Origin: Pseudomonas sp. Q2-TVG4-2
GTDB lineage: Bacteria; Pseudomonadota; Gammaproteobacteria; Pseudomonadales; Pseudomonadaceae
DNA length: 64,000 nucleotides
Reading direction: 5' to 3'
Assembly: GCF_013620795.1 (NCBI RefSeq)
Contig: NZ_LGLW01000008.1
Span: forward strand, 124,001-188,000
Part shown: positions 1 through 9,077 of the stretch, piece by piece
Layout: each line of letters starts with the position of its first letter
Position numbering within the stretch: position 1 is the first letter of the stretch
Notes under the pieces: generated by a model
Seen by the model: the letters and a program-made list of their open reading frames with translations, nothing else
The model's database searches: none
What the model was told of the DNA's origin: nothing
Position numbers and translations under genes: made by a program

Positions 1-254
1 CAAAGGGCGTTGACCTCGATATCCATGTAGGGATAAAGCGGCAGCTGCATCAGGGTGTCGTGCAGCTCCTGCACGCTGGCCACGTCGAATACGCTGTAAT
101 TGGCGTACTGGCCGGCGATGCGCCACAGGTGGCGCCATTTGCCTTCACGCATCAGGCCCTGGGCCAGTTCCTTCTCATCGGCCTTGAGCTTGGCGGCCTT
201 CGCCGGGTCCATGTCGACCGGCAGTTTTACGATCATCTTCACGTGAAACAGCAT
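1..254 (-). CDS. catC: Muconolactone delta-isomerase, 3' end cut by window edge
   Basis: Converts muconolactone to 3-oxoadipate enol-lactone in the catechol branch of the beta-ketoadipate pathway; cytoplasmic. The visible product starts MLFHVKMIVKLPVDMD and runs 84 residues to the window edge; the family is about 96 residues long, so only the last dozen or so are missing. The motif RHLWRIAGQYANYSVFDV in the middle is typical of CatC. The ATG at 254 has a good ribosome site (GGAGG, 263-267) and lies only 15 bases after the catB stop, so the two are cotranscribed. catA probably lies just left of the window, as in other pseudomonads; this is inference. Confidence 0.93.
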   Translation of the reverse strand, partial: MLFHVKMIVKLPVDMDPAKAAKLKADEKELAQGLMREGKWRHLWRIAGQYANYSVFDVASVQELHDTLMQLPLYPYMDIEVNAL

Positions 255-269
255 CTTTTCAGCCTCCGG

Positions 270-1391
270 TTACTTGCGGCTGAAGAACGCCATGCGCTCT
301 TCATCCAGGGTCAGGCCGAGACCCGGCGCGCGCGGCACTTCCAGCTGGAAGTCGCGGTAAACCGGCGCCTCGGTGACGATTTCTTCGGTGAGCAGCAGCG
401 GGCCGAACAGCTCGGTTGCCCAGGTGAGCTTGTTGATGGTGACGAACGCATGCGCCGAGGCCAGGGTGCCGATGGCGCCTTCGAGCATGGTGCCGCCATA
501 CAGCGCAATGCCCGCAGCGTCGGCGATCTGCGCGGTGCGCAGTACGGCACGCGGGCCGCCGTTCTTGGCGATCTTCAGGGCGAAGATGCTGGCCGCGCCG
601 TCGGCCGCCAGGCTGAAGGCGTCCTCGACGCTTTCGATGGACTCGTCAGCCATGATTGGCGCGGGGCTGCGCTGGTTCAGGCGAATCTGCCCACCGCGGT
701 TGATTCGCGAGATCGGCTGCTCGATCAGATCGATGCCGTTGTCGCCGAGAATCTGGCAGGCGCGGATGGCCTGGGATTCGTCCCAGTACTGGTTCACATC
801 GACACGCACGCTGGCACGGTCACCCAGCGCTTTCTTGATTTCAATGACGTGTCTGAGGTCGGCGTTCACCTCGTTGGCACCGATCTTCAGCTTGAAGATG
901 CGATGGCGACGGATGTCCAGCATGTGCTCGGCTTCTTCGATGTCCTTGGCTGTATTGCCGCTGGCCAGGGTCCAGGCCACTTCCAGGCTATCGCGAACGC
1001 GGCCACCGAGCAGCTCGCTGACCGGCAGTCCGAGGCGTTTGCCTTGAGCGTCGAGCAGCGCGCTTTCCAGGCCGGACTTGGCGAAGGTGTTGCCCTTCGC
1101 CGCCTTATCCAAACGCAGCATGGCTGCGTTGATATTCGCCGCATCCTGACCCACCAGCAGCGGGCCGAGATGGCTGTCGAGGTTCTGCTTGATGCTCTCC
1201 GGGCTCTCGTTACCGTAGGCCAGCCCGCCGATGGTGGTGGATTCGCCGATGCCTTCGATACCGTCGCAGCAGCGGACACGGATCACCACCAGCGTCTGCT
1301 TTTGCATGGTGTGCATGGCCAGCTTGTGCGGGCGGATGGTCGGCAGGTCGACGACGATCGCCTGGATGCTTTCAATCAGGATGGGGCTCAT
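270..1391 (-). CDS. catB: Muconate cycloisomerase
   Basis: Cyclises cis,cis-muconate to muconolactone; enolase-superfamily enzyme of catechol degradation. The 373-residue length is normal. The expected catalytic residues are all visible: K167 and K169 (KLKIG), D198 (VDVNQ), E224 (IEQP), D249 (MADES) and K273 (ALKIAKNGG), matching the numbering of the Pseudomonas putida enzyme. N-terminal alpha+beta cap, then the (beta/alpha) barrel. It lies between the benK transporter and catC in the same orientation; no catR-type LysR gene adjoins it. Confidence 0.97.
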   Translation of the reverse strand: MSPILIESIQAIVVDLPTIRPHKLAMHTMQKQTLVVIRVRCCDGIEGIGESTTIGGLAYGNESPESIKQNLDSHLGPLLVGQDAANINAAMLRLDKAAKGNTFAKSGLESALLDAQGKRLGLPVSELLGGRVRDSLEVAWTLASGNTAKDIEEAEHMLDIRRHRIFKLKIGANEVNADLRHVIEIKKALGDRASVRVDVNQYWDESQAIRACQILGDNGIDLIEQPISRINRGGQIRLNQRSPAPIMADESIESVEDAFSLAADGAASIFALKIAKNGGPRAVLRTAQIADAAGIALYGGTMLEGAIGTLASAHAFVTINKLTWATELFGPLLLTEEIVTEAPVYRDFQLEVPRAPGLGLTLDEERMAFFSRK

Positions 1392-1427
1392 ATCGATTTC
1401 CGATTTCCAGTTTTTCGAGATCAGGGA

Positions 1428-2771
1428 TCAGGCCTTGGCCGCCGACATCATCACCGGCGTGGTCGCACTGCTGCGCCTGCTGGAAATGGTGAAGACAGTC
1501 ATGGCCAGGGCAGCGACGACGCCTGGTACGGCGAAGGCCATGAAGTTCAGCTGCAGCGGCAGGTTGATACCCAGCAGCGCGCCACCTAGAAGCGGACCGA
1601 CGATCGCGCCGTTGCGGCCGATGCCCGATGCCCAGCCAAGACCGGTGGAGCGAATCGACAGGCCGTAGAACTGCGCGGCGGTTGCGTACAGCAGGATTTG
1701 AGTGCCGATTACGGTGGCGCCAGCGATGAAAATCAGGGTGTAGAGCACCGGCATCGGCGTCTTGAAGCCCAGCAGGCTGATGGAAACCACGGACACCGCG
1801 AAGAACGCCACCACTACTTTGGACAGGTTGAAGCGGTCGCCCAACCAGCCGCCGAGAATCGCGCCGGCCATCCCGCCAAAATTCAGTGCAAGCAGGAAGG
1901 ACAGGCTCGAACCCAGGCTGTAGCCGGCATTGGCCATCAGCTTCGGCAGCCAGGAACCCAGCGCGTAGACCATCAGCAGGCAGCAGAAGAACGCAACCCA
2001 GATCGACACCGTGCGCACGCCGCGGCCATCGCGAAACAGTGCCAGCACCGAGGCGCTCTTGCCCTTTACGTCTGTCATCACCAGATCGTCGGCTACGGTC
2101 AGCTGGCGACTCGGATCGACCTTGTTGAGCAACGCACGCGCCTGATCGGTACGCCCTTGACGCACCAGGAAGCCTACGGATTCCGGCAGATGCCAGAGAA
2201 TCACCGGCAACAGCAGCAGCGGCACGGCAGCGGCGAAGAACATGGCTTCCCAGCCGAAACGCGGCAGCATGTAGATGCCCAGTCCCGCAGAGAGCATGCC
2301 GCCCAGCGAGTAACCACTGAACATGACCGCTACCAGGGTGCTACGCAGCTTCTTTGGCGCGTACTCGTTCATCAGCGCGACCACGTTGGGCATCAAGCCA
2401 CCGCAGCCGAGACCGGCAAGGAAGCGAAAGATGCCGAACTCAGTCGGCGTACTGGCGAAGCCGTTGAGCACCGTCGCGCCGCTGAACAGCACGAAGCAAA
2501 TGGCGATGCCCATCCGGCGGCCGATGCGGTCGGCCAGGGTGCCGAATACCAGGGCACCGAACATCATCCCGAACAGCGCGTAGCTGCCCAGAGCACCCGC
2601 TTCCAGCGGGGTCAGCCCCCACTCCTTCATGATCACCGGCAGTACCACGCCATAGATGAACAGGTCATAGCCGTCGAAGATCAACAGCAATGCGCACAGG
2701 CTCACGACCAACCAGTGAAACCCGCTGAAGCGAGCGTTATCGATGACTTCGTGTACGTCTATCTTTCGCAT
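1428..2771 (-). CDS. benK: Benzoate/aromatic acid:H+ symporter, MFS (BenK-like)
   Basis: Twelve-helix major facilitator protein of the aromatic acid:H+ symporter family, expected to import benzoate across the inner membrane. The loop motif GTLADRIGRRMG after helix 2 is the MFS signature, and FDGYDLFIYG in helix 1 carries the acidic residue typical of the AAHS group. I chose the ATG at 2771 (MRKIDVHEVIDNARF) because a GAGAG ribosome site precedes it and the upstream 26 residues in frame are low-complexity and not hydrophobic. It sits between benD and catB, consistent with a benzoate supply role. Confidence 0.9.
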   Translation of the reverse strand: MRKIDVHEVIDNARFSGFHWLVVSLCALLLIFDGYDLFIYGVVLPVIMKEWGLTPLEAGALGSYALFGMMFGALVFGTLADRIGRRMGIAICFVLFSGATVLNGFASTPTEFGIFRFLAGLGCGGLMPNVVALMNEYAPKKLRSTLVAVMFSGYSLGGMLSAGLGIYMLPRFGWEAMFFAAAVPLLLLPVILWHLPESVGFLVRQGRTDQARALLNKVDPSRQLTVADDLVMTDVKGKSASVLALFRDGRGVRTVSIWVAFFCCLLMVYALGSWLPKLMANAGYSLGSSLSFLLALNFGGMAGAILGGWLGDRFNLSKVVVAFFAVSVVSISLLGFKTPMPVLYTLIFIAGATVIGTQILLYATAAQFYGLSIRSTGLGWASGIGRNGAIVGPLLGGALLGINLPLQLNFMAFAVPGVVAALAMTVFTISSRRSSATTPVMMSAAKA

Positions 2772-2917
2772 GGCATGACTCTCTATTGTTTTTGTATGTC
2801 TTGATTCGCCGGCCGTACCGGCCCGGCTCTCGTGGCTGGCGCCGCGCACGCCAGCTGCGCGGCGGATTGCTGCTTGCAGAGCAGCAAGTCCCAGCAGCGA
2901 CCTTGTCTTTCGGATCT
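2772..2917 (-). other. benD-benK intergenic gap
   Basis: A 146-base gap between benD and benK without a coding frame I can support. It contains a short GC-rich inverted repeat (GCCGG-CCGTA-CCGGC) but no run of T after it. No clear promoter is visible, so benK is probably read from the benA promoter. Confidence 0.4.
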
Positions 2918-3697
2918 CTAGCCCAGGTCGCCGCCACCCACCGGCAGGGTCACGCCGGTGATGTAGGACGCATCATCGGAGGCGAGGAAGAGAATCGCAC
3001 CGGCCTGCTCGTCGATGGTTCCGTAGCGCTTCATCAGGGTTGAATCGACGGTCTGGTCGATGATCTGCTGGTACCAGACTCTCTCCTGCTCGGTCTGCTC
3101 GGCGCTGTTGCGCGGGATACGACGCGGTGGCGCTTCGGTACCGCCCGGTGCGGTGGCGTTAACCCGGATGCCACGCTGGGCATTCTCGAACGCCAGGCAG
3201 GCGGTCAGGGCATTCACACCGCCCTTGGCCGCGCCATAAGGCACACGGTTTAGGCTGCGAGTTGCAATCGAGGACACGTTGACGATGGCGCCCGCGCCCT
3301 GCTCCAGCATGTGCGGTAGCGCGGCATGGCAGCACCACAACGTGGGAAACAGCGAGCGGCGGACTTCGGCCTCGATCTCGTGCTCCTGGTAATGCTCGAA
3401 CGGCTTGGCCCAGATGGTCCCCCCGACGTTATTGACCAGAATGTCGAGGCGCCCGAAGCGCTCCTTGGCCGCACTCATCACGCGGTGGCAATCGGCGAAC
3501 TGTTCGAGATCAGCGGTCAGGGTGACCACCTCGACACCCTTCATGCCCAGCTCATCGGCCAGTTCATGCACCAGCTCGGAGCGATCGACCAGCACCAGGC
3601 GGCCGCCCTCCTCTCCCATACGCTCGGCCACACGACGGCCGATGCCCTGGGCAGCGCCGGTGATCACTGCAACCTTGTTCTGGAAACGCTTGTTCAT
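2918..3697 (-). CDS. benD: cis-1,6-dihydroxycyclohexa-2,4-diene-1-carboxylate dehydrogenase
   Basis: Oxidises and decarboxylates the benzoate cis-diol to catechol, with NAD+; second step of benzoate degradation. Classical short-chain dehydrogenase of 259 residues: dinucleotide motif TGAAQGIG (residues 13-20), NNVGG (89-93), catalytic serine in NVSS (about 142-143), and Y154-x3-K158 in YGAAKGG. It is separated from benC by 181 bases holding two palindromic repeat units, unlike the tight spacing of benA-benB-benC. Confidence 0.95.
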   Translation of the reverse strand: MNKRFQNKVAVITGAAQGIGRRVAERMGEEGGRLVLVDRSELVHELADELGMKGVEVVTLTADLEQFADCHRVMSAAKERFGRLDILVNNVGGTIWAKPFEHYQEHEIEAEVRRSLFPTLWCCHAALPHMLEQGAGAIVNVSSIATRSLNRVPYGAAKGGVNALTACLAFENAQRGIRVNATAPGGTEAPPRRIPRNSAEQTEQERVWYQQIIDQTVDSTLMKRYGTIDEQAGAILFLASDDASYITGVTLPVGGGDLG

Positions 3698-3725
3698 GTT
3701 TCTAACCTCTGGAATGCCAGGGTCC

Positions 3726-3753
3726 GGTGGGTAACGCTTCGCGGTTACCCACC
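3726..3753. repeat. REP-like palindrome
   Basis: Perfect 10-base inverted repeat GGTGGGTAAC / GTTACCCACC around an 8-base loop (GCTTCGCG), followed by CTAC. This is the shape of a pseudomonad REP element. It lies inside the ben operon between benC and benD, where its hairpin could affect relative expression or RNA stability. Confidence 0.75.
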
Positions 3754-3775
3754 CTACTCATCTGCGATATGCGTT

Positions 3776-3846
3776 CGCCGCGAGGGCGCGCCTCCCACAG
3801 GTCCGGCGGACGCGTGTGCTCTGTGGGAGGCCCGCCCCGGGGCGAA
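3776..3846. repeat. Paired inverted REP-like units (REPIN-like)
   Basis: CCTCCCACAG at 3791-3800 and its exact complement CTGTGGGAGG at 3821-3830 face each other across 20 bases, each flanked by GC-rich sequence (CGCGAGGGCGCG on the left, CCCGCCCCGGGGCG on the right). The paired inverted arrangement resembles a REPIN. It fills the rest of the benC-benD gap together with the palindrome at 3726. Confidence 0.65.
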
Positions 3847-3878
3847 GCTTTTGTTTATTTATGGCCGGAACGAACGGC

Positions 3879-4889
3879 TCACGCGCTGGCGGCGAACTTC
3901 TCGTAGTAGAAATTCGCCGGCTCCAGGCCCTGTTCACGAATGAACTGGCTGACCGCCTCGACCATCGGTGGCGGACCGCAAAGGTAGATATCCACCTCAC
4001 CGTCGTTGAGGTGCTTGGGCTCGATGTGCTGAGTCACATAGCCCTTTTGCGGGTAGGCGCTGTCTGGGCTGGCGACGCAGGCGCTGTAGGTGAAATTAGG
4101 GATGCGCGCGGCGAAGGCCTCGAGCTTGTCCATCTCCACCAGGTCGTGGTCATGGGTGACGCCGTAGATCAGATGCAGCGGGTGTTCACTACCCTGTTCG
4201 GCAATCTTCTCCAGCATCGCGGTGAATGGTGCGAGGCCCGTACCGCCAGCCAACAGCAATAGCGGCCGCTTGATCTCGCGCAGGTAGAAAGCACCCAGTG
4301 GACCGGCCAGATTGACGCTATCACCCGCCTTGGCAAGCCCGGTCAGGAAGCTGCTCATCAGCCCTCCCGGCACGTTGCGGATAAGGAAGCTGACCTCGCC
4401 ATCCTTCTGCAGCGAGCTGAAGGAATAGGCGCGGGTCTGGTCACTGCCCGGCACCTGCAGATTGACGTACTGGCCAGGCAAGAACGCCAGTTGATTCAGC
4501 GACTCGCCCCGGATGGACAGCGCGATGGTGCTTTCGGATAGCTGGCGCACATTGCTGATCGACGCTTCGTAGCTGGCCTGCTGGGTCTTGCAGATATCCG
4601 AGGCGGCCGGTACGCGAATCACACAGTCGCTCTCGGCACGCATCTGGCAGGTCAGCACGTAGCCCTGCTCGGCTTCGTCTTCGCTCAACGCATCCTCGAT
4701 GTATTCCTCACCGAGGTCGTAGCTGCCGCTCTCAGCGAAGCACTTGCAGGCGCCGCATGCACCGTCACGGCAGTCCAACGGCACGTTGATGCCCTGACGA
4801 TAAGCCGCATCAGCTACGGTTTCGCCGGTATTGGCGTCGATGAAACGAGTGACGCCGTCTTCGAAGTTCAATGCAATCTTATGGGTCAT
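3879..4889 (-). CDS. benC: Benzoate 1,2-dioxygenase reductase (electron transfer component)
   Basis: Passes electrons from NADH through FAD and a [2Fe-2S] cluster to the BenAB oxygenase. The 336-residue protein has an N-terminal plant-type ferredoxin domain with C40-x4-C45-x2-C48 and C81, a central FAD domain (GQYVNL, RAYSFSS) and a C-terminal NAD domain (GGTGLAP, CGPPPMV). The order ferredoxin-FAD-NAD is that of class IB dioxygenase reductases. It begins 10 bases after benB. Confidence 0.97.
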   Translation of the reverse strand: MTHKIALNFEDGVTRFIDANTGETVADAAYRQGINVPLDCRDGACGACKCFAESGSYDLGEEYIEDALSEDEAEQGYVLTCQMRAESDCVIRVPAASDICKTQQASYEASISNVRQLSESTIALSIRGESLNQLAFLPGQYVNLQVPGSDQTRAYSFSSLQKDGEVSFLIRNVPGGLMSSFLTGLAKAGDSVNLAGPLGAFYLREIKRPLLLLAGGTGLAPFTAMLEKIAEQGSEHPLHLIYGVTHDHDLVEMDKLEAFAARIPNFTYSACVASPDSAYPQKGYVTQHIEPKHLNDGEVDIYLCGPPPMVEAVSQFIREQGLEPANFYYEKFAASA

Positions 4890-4899
4890 GGCGGCGCCC

Positions 4900-5388
4900 T
4901 CAGAGGTGGTATACGTCGATCATCTGGCGGATGTAGTCATTCTTCAGCACGACCTTCTTGGCCTTGATCAGCGGGTTCTCGCCGCGTGTGTCGAGGGTGT
5001 AGAAGTTGGTGCCGTAGAAGTGATCTACCGTCTTGTACCGGAAGCTCATCGTGTGCCAGTTGTAGCGCAGCTTGCAGACGCCATCGGACTGCTCAAGCAA
5101 CTCCAGGTTGCTGATGTTGTGGCTGGTGCGGGTATCCGGAACGGTGGCGCTGGAGCGCTCGGTCTTGATGCGGAAAACCCGATCTTCGAGGCCGCCACGA
5201 TTGCCGTACCAGATCAGCGAAATTTCACGCTGCGGGTCTTCGGTTAGTTGGTCACGATCGTCCCAGGCCGGCATCCAGAACGTGGCGTCCGGGGCGTACA
5301 TTTCCAGCCAGCTTTCCCACTGTTTGTCGTCGAGGTAGCGCGCCTCACGGTAGAGGAAGTCGCGCGCAGCGTCGTAGGAGATGGTCAT
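4900..5388 (-). CDS. benB: Benzoate 1,2-dioxygenase, small (beta) subunit
   Basis: Structural beta subunit of the ring-hydroxylating dioxygenase; 162 residues with the NTF2-like cone fold expected of this family. The N-terminus MTISYDAARDFLYREARYLD and the internal DATFWMPAWDDRDQLTEDP are characteristic. It directly abuts benA with no gap, so the subunits are translationally coupled. Confidence 0.96.
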   Translation of the reverse strand: MTISYDAARDFLYREARYLDDKQWESWLEMYAPDATFWMPAWDDRDQLTEDPQREISLIWYGNRGGLEDRVFRIKTERSSATVPDTRTSHNISNLELLEQSDGVCKLRYNWHTMSFRYKTVDHFYGTNFYTLDTRGENPLIKAKKVVLKNDYIRQMIDVYHL

Positions 5389-6750
5389 TTATGCGCCCTC
5401 CACATGGATCAGCTGATCCTGTTCCGCCTTGACGGCCTTGATCATCTGCTGCTGCCAGTACTGGTGCTGCATGACGAACAGGCCTTCGTCTTCCGAGCGG
5501 GCACCGCTCAGCTTGGGATGCAGATCGATCTCCTTCGCGCCCTCGTCGGGCCCGTCGATCCAGTGCTTGGCCCCGCGAGACATGTCGTTCCACTCCATGG
5601 CGCGTCCCTGGAAGCCGGCCTGGCAGGCGCGGAATTCTTCCAGGTCGTCCGGCGTGGCCATGCCGCTGACGTTGAAGAAGTCTTCGTACTGACGAATGCG
5701 GGTGGCGCGCGCCTCGGCACTCTCACCCTTGGGTGCGATGCAGTAGATGGTGACTTCGGTCTCGTCGACCGAGATCGGCCGGGCGATGCGCAGCTGCGAG
5801 CCAAACTGATCCATGAGATACAGGTTCGGGTATAGGCAGAGGTTGCGGGAGTTGCCGATCATCCAGTCGGTACGTGCCTGACCGAACTCAGCGATCATTT
5901 CTTCGCGGCGCGCGTGGAGCGGCCGGTCTTCCGGGTTGTCCCAGCGAGTCCAGAGCAGCAGATGGCCGTTCTCGAAGGAGTAGAACCCACCGCCCTTCTT
6001 GCCCCAGCCACCGGCACTCATGGTGCGGATCTCTTCACCGGCTTCGCGCAGCTTGCGCTGATTCTGCGTAGCCGCGTAGTTCCAGTGCACGGCCGTGACG
6101 TGGTAGCCATCGGCACCGTTCTCGGCGGTCAGCTTCCAGTTGCCACCAAAGACGTAGCTGGAAGAGCCTCGCAGCACCTCGATGCCTTCGGGCGACTGGT
6201 CAACCACCATGTCGATGATCTTCTTCGACTCGCCGAGAAATTCGTCGAGCGAAGCGACATCTTCTCGCAGGCTGCCAAACAGGAAGCCACGGTAGGACTC
6301 GAAGCGGGCGATCTTCTTCAGGTCGTGGGAACCGTCGCAATCGAAGCTGTCCGGGTAGCCGGCTTCCTTCGGATCCTTGACCTTCAACAGCTTGCCGGAG
6401 TTATTGAACGTCCAGCCATGGAAGGGGCAGGTATAGGTGGCCTTGTTGCCGCTCTTGAAGCGGCAAAGCATGGCACCGCGGTGACTGCAGGCATTAATGA
6501 AGGCGTTGAGTTCGCCTTCCTTGTTGCGCGCGATGAAGATCGGCTGACGGCCCATATAGGTCGTGTAGTAGTCGTTCTTTTCGGGAATCTGGCTCTCATG
6601 AGCGAGATACAGCCAGTTGCCCTCGAAGATGTGCTTCATCTCCAGTTCGAACAACCGAGGGTCGGTGAACATCTCGCGCTTGCAGCGAAAGATGCCCTTC
6701 TCTTTGTCGTCTTCAACAAGCGAATCAAGGTAGTCGAATCCCAGGGACAT
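5389..6750 (-). CDS. benA: Benzoate 1,2-dioxygenase, large (alpha) subunit
   Basis: Catalytic subunit that dihydroxylates benzoate at C1/C2. Rieske [2Fe-2S] ligands C88, H90, C108 and H111 are in place (CSHRG and CPFHG), and the mononuclear iron site shows D214, H217 and H222 in [12 protein letters not shown]. The start at 6750 ([10 protein letters not shown]) is chosen over the ATG at 6765 because a GGAGG ribosome site (6759-6763) lies 8 bases before it and overlaps the earlier ATG. First gene of the ben operon; its promoter carries BenR-type sites. Confidence 0.97.
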   Translation of the reverse strand: MSLGFDYLDSLVEDDKEKGIFRCKREMFTDPRLFELEMKHIFEGNWLYLAHESQIPEKNDYYTTYMGRQPIFIARNKEGELNAFINACSHRGAMLCRFKSGNKATYTCPFHGWTFNNSGKLLKVKDPKEAGYPDSFDCDGSHDLKKIARFESYRGFLFGSLREDVASLDEFLGESKKIIDMVVDQSPEGIEVLRGSSSYVFGGNWKLTAENGADGYHVTAVHWNYAATQNQRKLREAGEEIRTMSAGGWGKKGGGFYSFENGHLLLWTRWDNPEDRPLHARREEMIAEFGQARTDWMIGNSRNLCLYPNLYLMDQFGSQLRIARPISVDETEVTIYCIAPKGESAEARATRIRQYEDFFNVSGMATPDDLEEFRACQAGFQGRAMEWNDMSRGAKHWIDGPDEGAKEIDLHPKLSGARSEDEGLFVMQHQYWQQQMIKAVKAEQDQLIHVEGA

Positions 6751-6787
6751 GACCGGGGCCTCCATTGTTATTGTGTCTACGTGATGA

Positions 6788-6851
6788 AGGCTACGGCGCG
6801 AGAAGCGGCATCAATATCCGTTTCCTGCAGCACCTTTATCCGTTTTCTGCA
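6788..6851 (-). promoter_or_regulatory. benA promoter with two BenR/XylS-type half-sites
   Basis: On the minus strand two direct copies of TGCA-N6-GGATA occur: 6851-6837 (distal) and 6829-6815 (proximal), 22 bases apart. This is the half-site consensus (TGCA-N6-GGNTA) of XylS/BenR at the Pm and Pben promoters. A candidate -35 (TATTGA, 6816-6811) overlaps the proximal site by two bases and a -10 (TAGCCT, 6793-6788) follows at 17 bases, the same architecture as Pm. Transcription would start near 6780, about 30 bases before the benA ATG. Confidence 0.8.
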
Positions 6852-7049
6852 ATGGCACACCGAGCCGGCCGGTCGACGGGCTGGCCTATAACAAGAGGAG
6901 TAACGGAGGGGGAATGGTTGAGCACGGCAGGACGCCAGACGGTTTGCCCCTTGAGCTGCCGGAGACCGGTTGGTGCAAGAACCAACCAGCCGACGCACTG
7001 GGAGTACGCACCGGGAGGCATCGCGGCTCAAGAGGCCATTTCGTAACCC
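6852..7049. other. Non-coding stretch between benA control region and chemoreceptor terminator
   Basis: Remainder of the 349-base benA-to-chemoreceptor gap. It holds a small hairpin (GGTTGGT-GCAAGA-ACCAACC, 6968-6987). I see no credible gene on either strand. Confidence 0.5.
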
Positions 7050-7050
7050 A

Positions 7051-7076
7051 AAAAAAAGGCGCCGATAATCGGCGCC
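7051..7076 (-). terminator. Intrinsic terminator of the chemoreceptor gene
   Basis: Stem GGCGCCGA / TCGGCGCC with a 3-base loop (7058-7076) followed on the minus strand by seven T (7057-7051). It lies 24 bases after the stop of the chemoreceptor gene and separates it from benA. Confidence 0.9.
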
Positions 7077-7099
7077 TTCGCTGTCGCTGCGCGTGGGCG

Positions 7100-9061
7100 T
7101 CAGACGAGGCGGAATCGAGCAACCTGGGACTGCAATTCGCTGCCTAGCCGTGCGAGGTCTGCGCTGGCTGCCGAGGTCTGCTCTGTGGCAGCAGCAGATT
7201 GGTCGGCCACGTCACGAATGCTGGAAACGCTTCGATTGATCTCCTCCGCGACGGCGCTTTGCTGCTCCGACGCAGTCGCGATCTGCTGGTTCATTTGTTG
7301 AATGCTCGATACCGCAGCATTGATCGCATTGAGTGCTTCTCCAGCCAATTGCGCCGCCTCAACCGTCTGGCCTGCCAGGCCGCAGCTCTTACCCATGACC
7401 TCAACCGCGGTCTGAGATCCGCTCTGCAGTGCTCCGATCAGGCCCTCGATTTCCAATGTGGATTCCTGGGTGCGGCGCGCCAGTGCTCGTACTTCATCAG
7501 CCACTACAGCAAAACCTCGGCCCGCCTCGCCTGCACGAGCCGCTTCGATTGCAGCGTTGAGTGCGAGCAGGTTGGTCTGGTCGGCGACGCCTTTGATTAC
7601 ATCCAGCACGCTACCGATGCCACTGCTGTCATGCTTTAGCCGCTCGATGGATTCGGCTGAAGCTTCGATGGATCGTGCCAGTTCTTCGATACGCTCGATG
7701 GTTTGCCGGACCACCGCTTGCCCCTGTTGTGCCTGAACGTCAGCCGATGCTGCCGAATGCGCCGCCGACTCGGCATTGCGCGCAACGTCCTGAACAGTAG
7801 CCGTCATCTCGTTCATCGCCGTAGCCACCTGATCGGTTTCGAGCTTTTGCTGCCCCACTCCGACACTGGTCTGTTCGGTCACCGCGGACATCTCTTCGGC
7901 AGCAGCGGCAAGCTGGGCAATGCCATCCGAGAGCCGGGTCATCAGCATGCGCAGATTCTCGGTCATTTGCTGCATGGCCTGCATCAACTGACCCAGCTCA
8001 TCTCGGCGATCAATGGTGAGATTCTCCGACAGATCCCCATCAGCCACACGCCGGGCGAGAGAAACCACGCGCTGCAGTGGACCGACGATCATTTGGGTGA
8101 TCAACACGGCACATAACAAGCTCATGACGAGCGCCACCGCCGTCGCACCAATCAGGACCATGCGAACCTGGCGCTGCTCGAGACGCAATTCTTCGAGCTG
8201 GCTGGCGTAGGCATTTTGTGCAACACCGACCATCTGACGCGCACGCTCAGTCAACTCCGCCTCGCTGGCGACGCGAGTCGAATGCGCCTTGAGGTAACCG
8301 AGAAATTCCTGTCGGTACTGGTTCAGCCTGGGCAACGCCCGGTCCAGTGCACGCCTGCTGTCACCCTCGGGCAAGCTGTTGCGCAGCGCTGCGCCTGCCA
8401 CGGCAGAAGTCTCCAGCTGGGCAAGCAAGGCATCAGCATCGCTCTGGTTGCCGCCGATGACGAAGTTCTTTTCCAGCCTGCGGGCATCCAGCATCAGCCT
8501 GGCCAGTCCGGCGGCCTGATCGAAACGATCCAGAGTCTGAATACTCTCGGTGTCGCCAGTCTGTCGGATCTGCTCCTCGGCCCGCCTGCGTAATTCGGAT
8601 TCCGCCGTGGCGAAGCCATTGAGCGCGTCGCGCGCAGCCTCTTCCATATTGTCCTCGGCAATTTGGCTTTGCTGCATCGCCTGGCTGAATTCGCCCAGCT
8701 TGGTCTGGTAGCCCTCTCCGTCCTGCTTGAGCTGGTCCAACTGTGCGATTTTATCGGGGCTTCGTAAGTCGGCGCGTGTGGAGGCGGCAATTTGCAGGGT
8801 CTTATCGATCGCCTGCCGGGCTTCGTTCAGAAAGGCGGCCTCCTGTCGTAACAGGTAGTTTTTCTCGTTCTGCCGTGCTTCGGCCACCAGTCCCTTGATC
8901 TCAGCGACCTGACTTAGTTTGGCGAACCGCTCCAGAACCGTATCCAACGCCTGGTAACTGATCCAGGCGATCGCCAATGTGATCATCAGTACAAGGCCGA
9001 AGCCCAATAACAATTTGCGTCTAACGCTGATATCGAGCAGAAGGCTTCGGAACCTGTCCAT
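7100..9061 (-). CDS. Methyl-accepting chemotaxis protein with large helical sensor domain
   Basis: Inner-membrane chemoreceptor of 653 residues. Order: cytoplasmic N-terminus, helix 1 (about 17-36), an all-helical periplasmic region of about 265 residues, helix 2 (about 303-327), HAMP, then the cytoplasmic signalling coiled coil with the hairpin tip [20 protein letters not shown]. The periplasmic part repeats a motif (NEKNYLLR, later [11 protein letters not shown]) typical of helical bimodular (HBM) sensors, which in McpS-type receptors bind organic acids. No C-terminal CheR pentapeptide is seen. Position between benA and benR suggests a link to benzoate or its metabolites, but the ligand is unknown. 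Confidence 0.9.
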   Translation of the reverse strand: MDRFRSLLLDISVRRKLLLGFGLVLMITLAIAWISYQALDTVLERFAKLSQVAEIKGLVAEARQNEKNYLLRQEAAFLNEARQAIDKTLQIAASTRADLRSPDKIAQLDQLKQDGEGYQTKLGEFSQAMQQSQIAEDNMEEAARDALNGFATAESELRRRAEEQIRQTGDTESIQTLDRFDQAAGLARLMLDARRLEKNFVIGGNQSDADALLAQLETSAVAGAALRNSLPEGDSRRALDRALPRLNQYRQEFLGYLKAHSTRVASEAELTERARQMVGVAQNAYASQLEELRLEQRQVRMVLIGATAVALVMSLLCAVLITQMIVGPLQRVVSLARRVADGDLSENLTIDRRDELGQLMQAMQQMTENLRMLMTRLSDGIAQLAAAAEEMSAVTEQTSVGVGQQKLETDQVATAMNEMTATVQDVARNAESAAHSAASADVQAQQGQAVVRQTIERIEELARSIEASAESIERLKHDSSGIGSVLDVIKGVADQTNLLALNAAIEAARAGEAGRGFAVVADEVRALARRTQESTLEIEGLIGALQSGSQTAVEVMGKSCGLAGQTVEAAQLAGEALNAINAAVSSIQQMNQQIATASEQQSAVAEEINRSVSSIRDVADQSAAATEQTSAASADLARLGSELQSQVARFRLV

Positions 9062-9077
9062 CTATTCACCTTAAAAG

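Noticed and set aside
60-1589. Long open plus-strand frame opposite catB
   Set aside because: It is antisense to a clear enzyme, with Gln/Arg/His-rich low-information composition and no ribosome site; a GC-rich shadow.
1698-2804. Long open plus-strand frame opposite benK
   Set aside because: Composition (Gln, Ala, His, Arg rich) and full overlap with an MFS gene mark it as a shadow.
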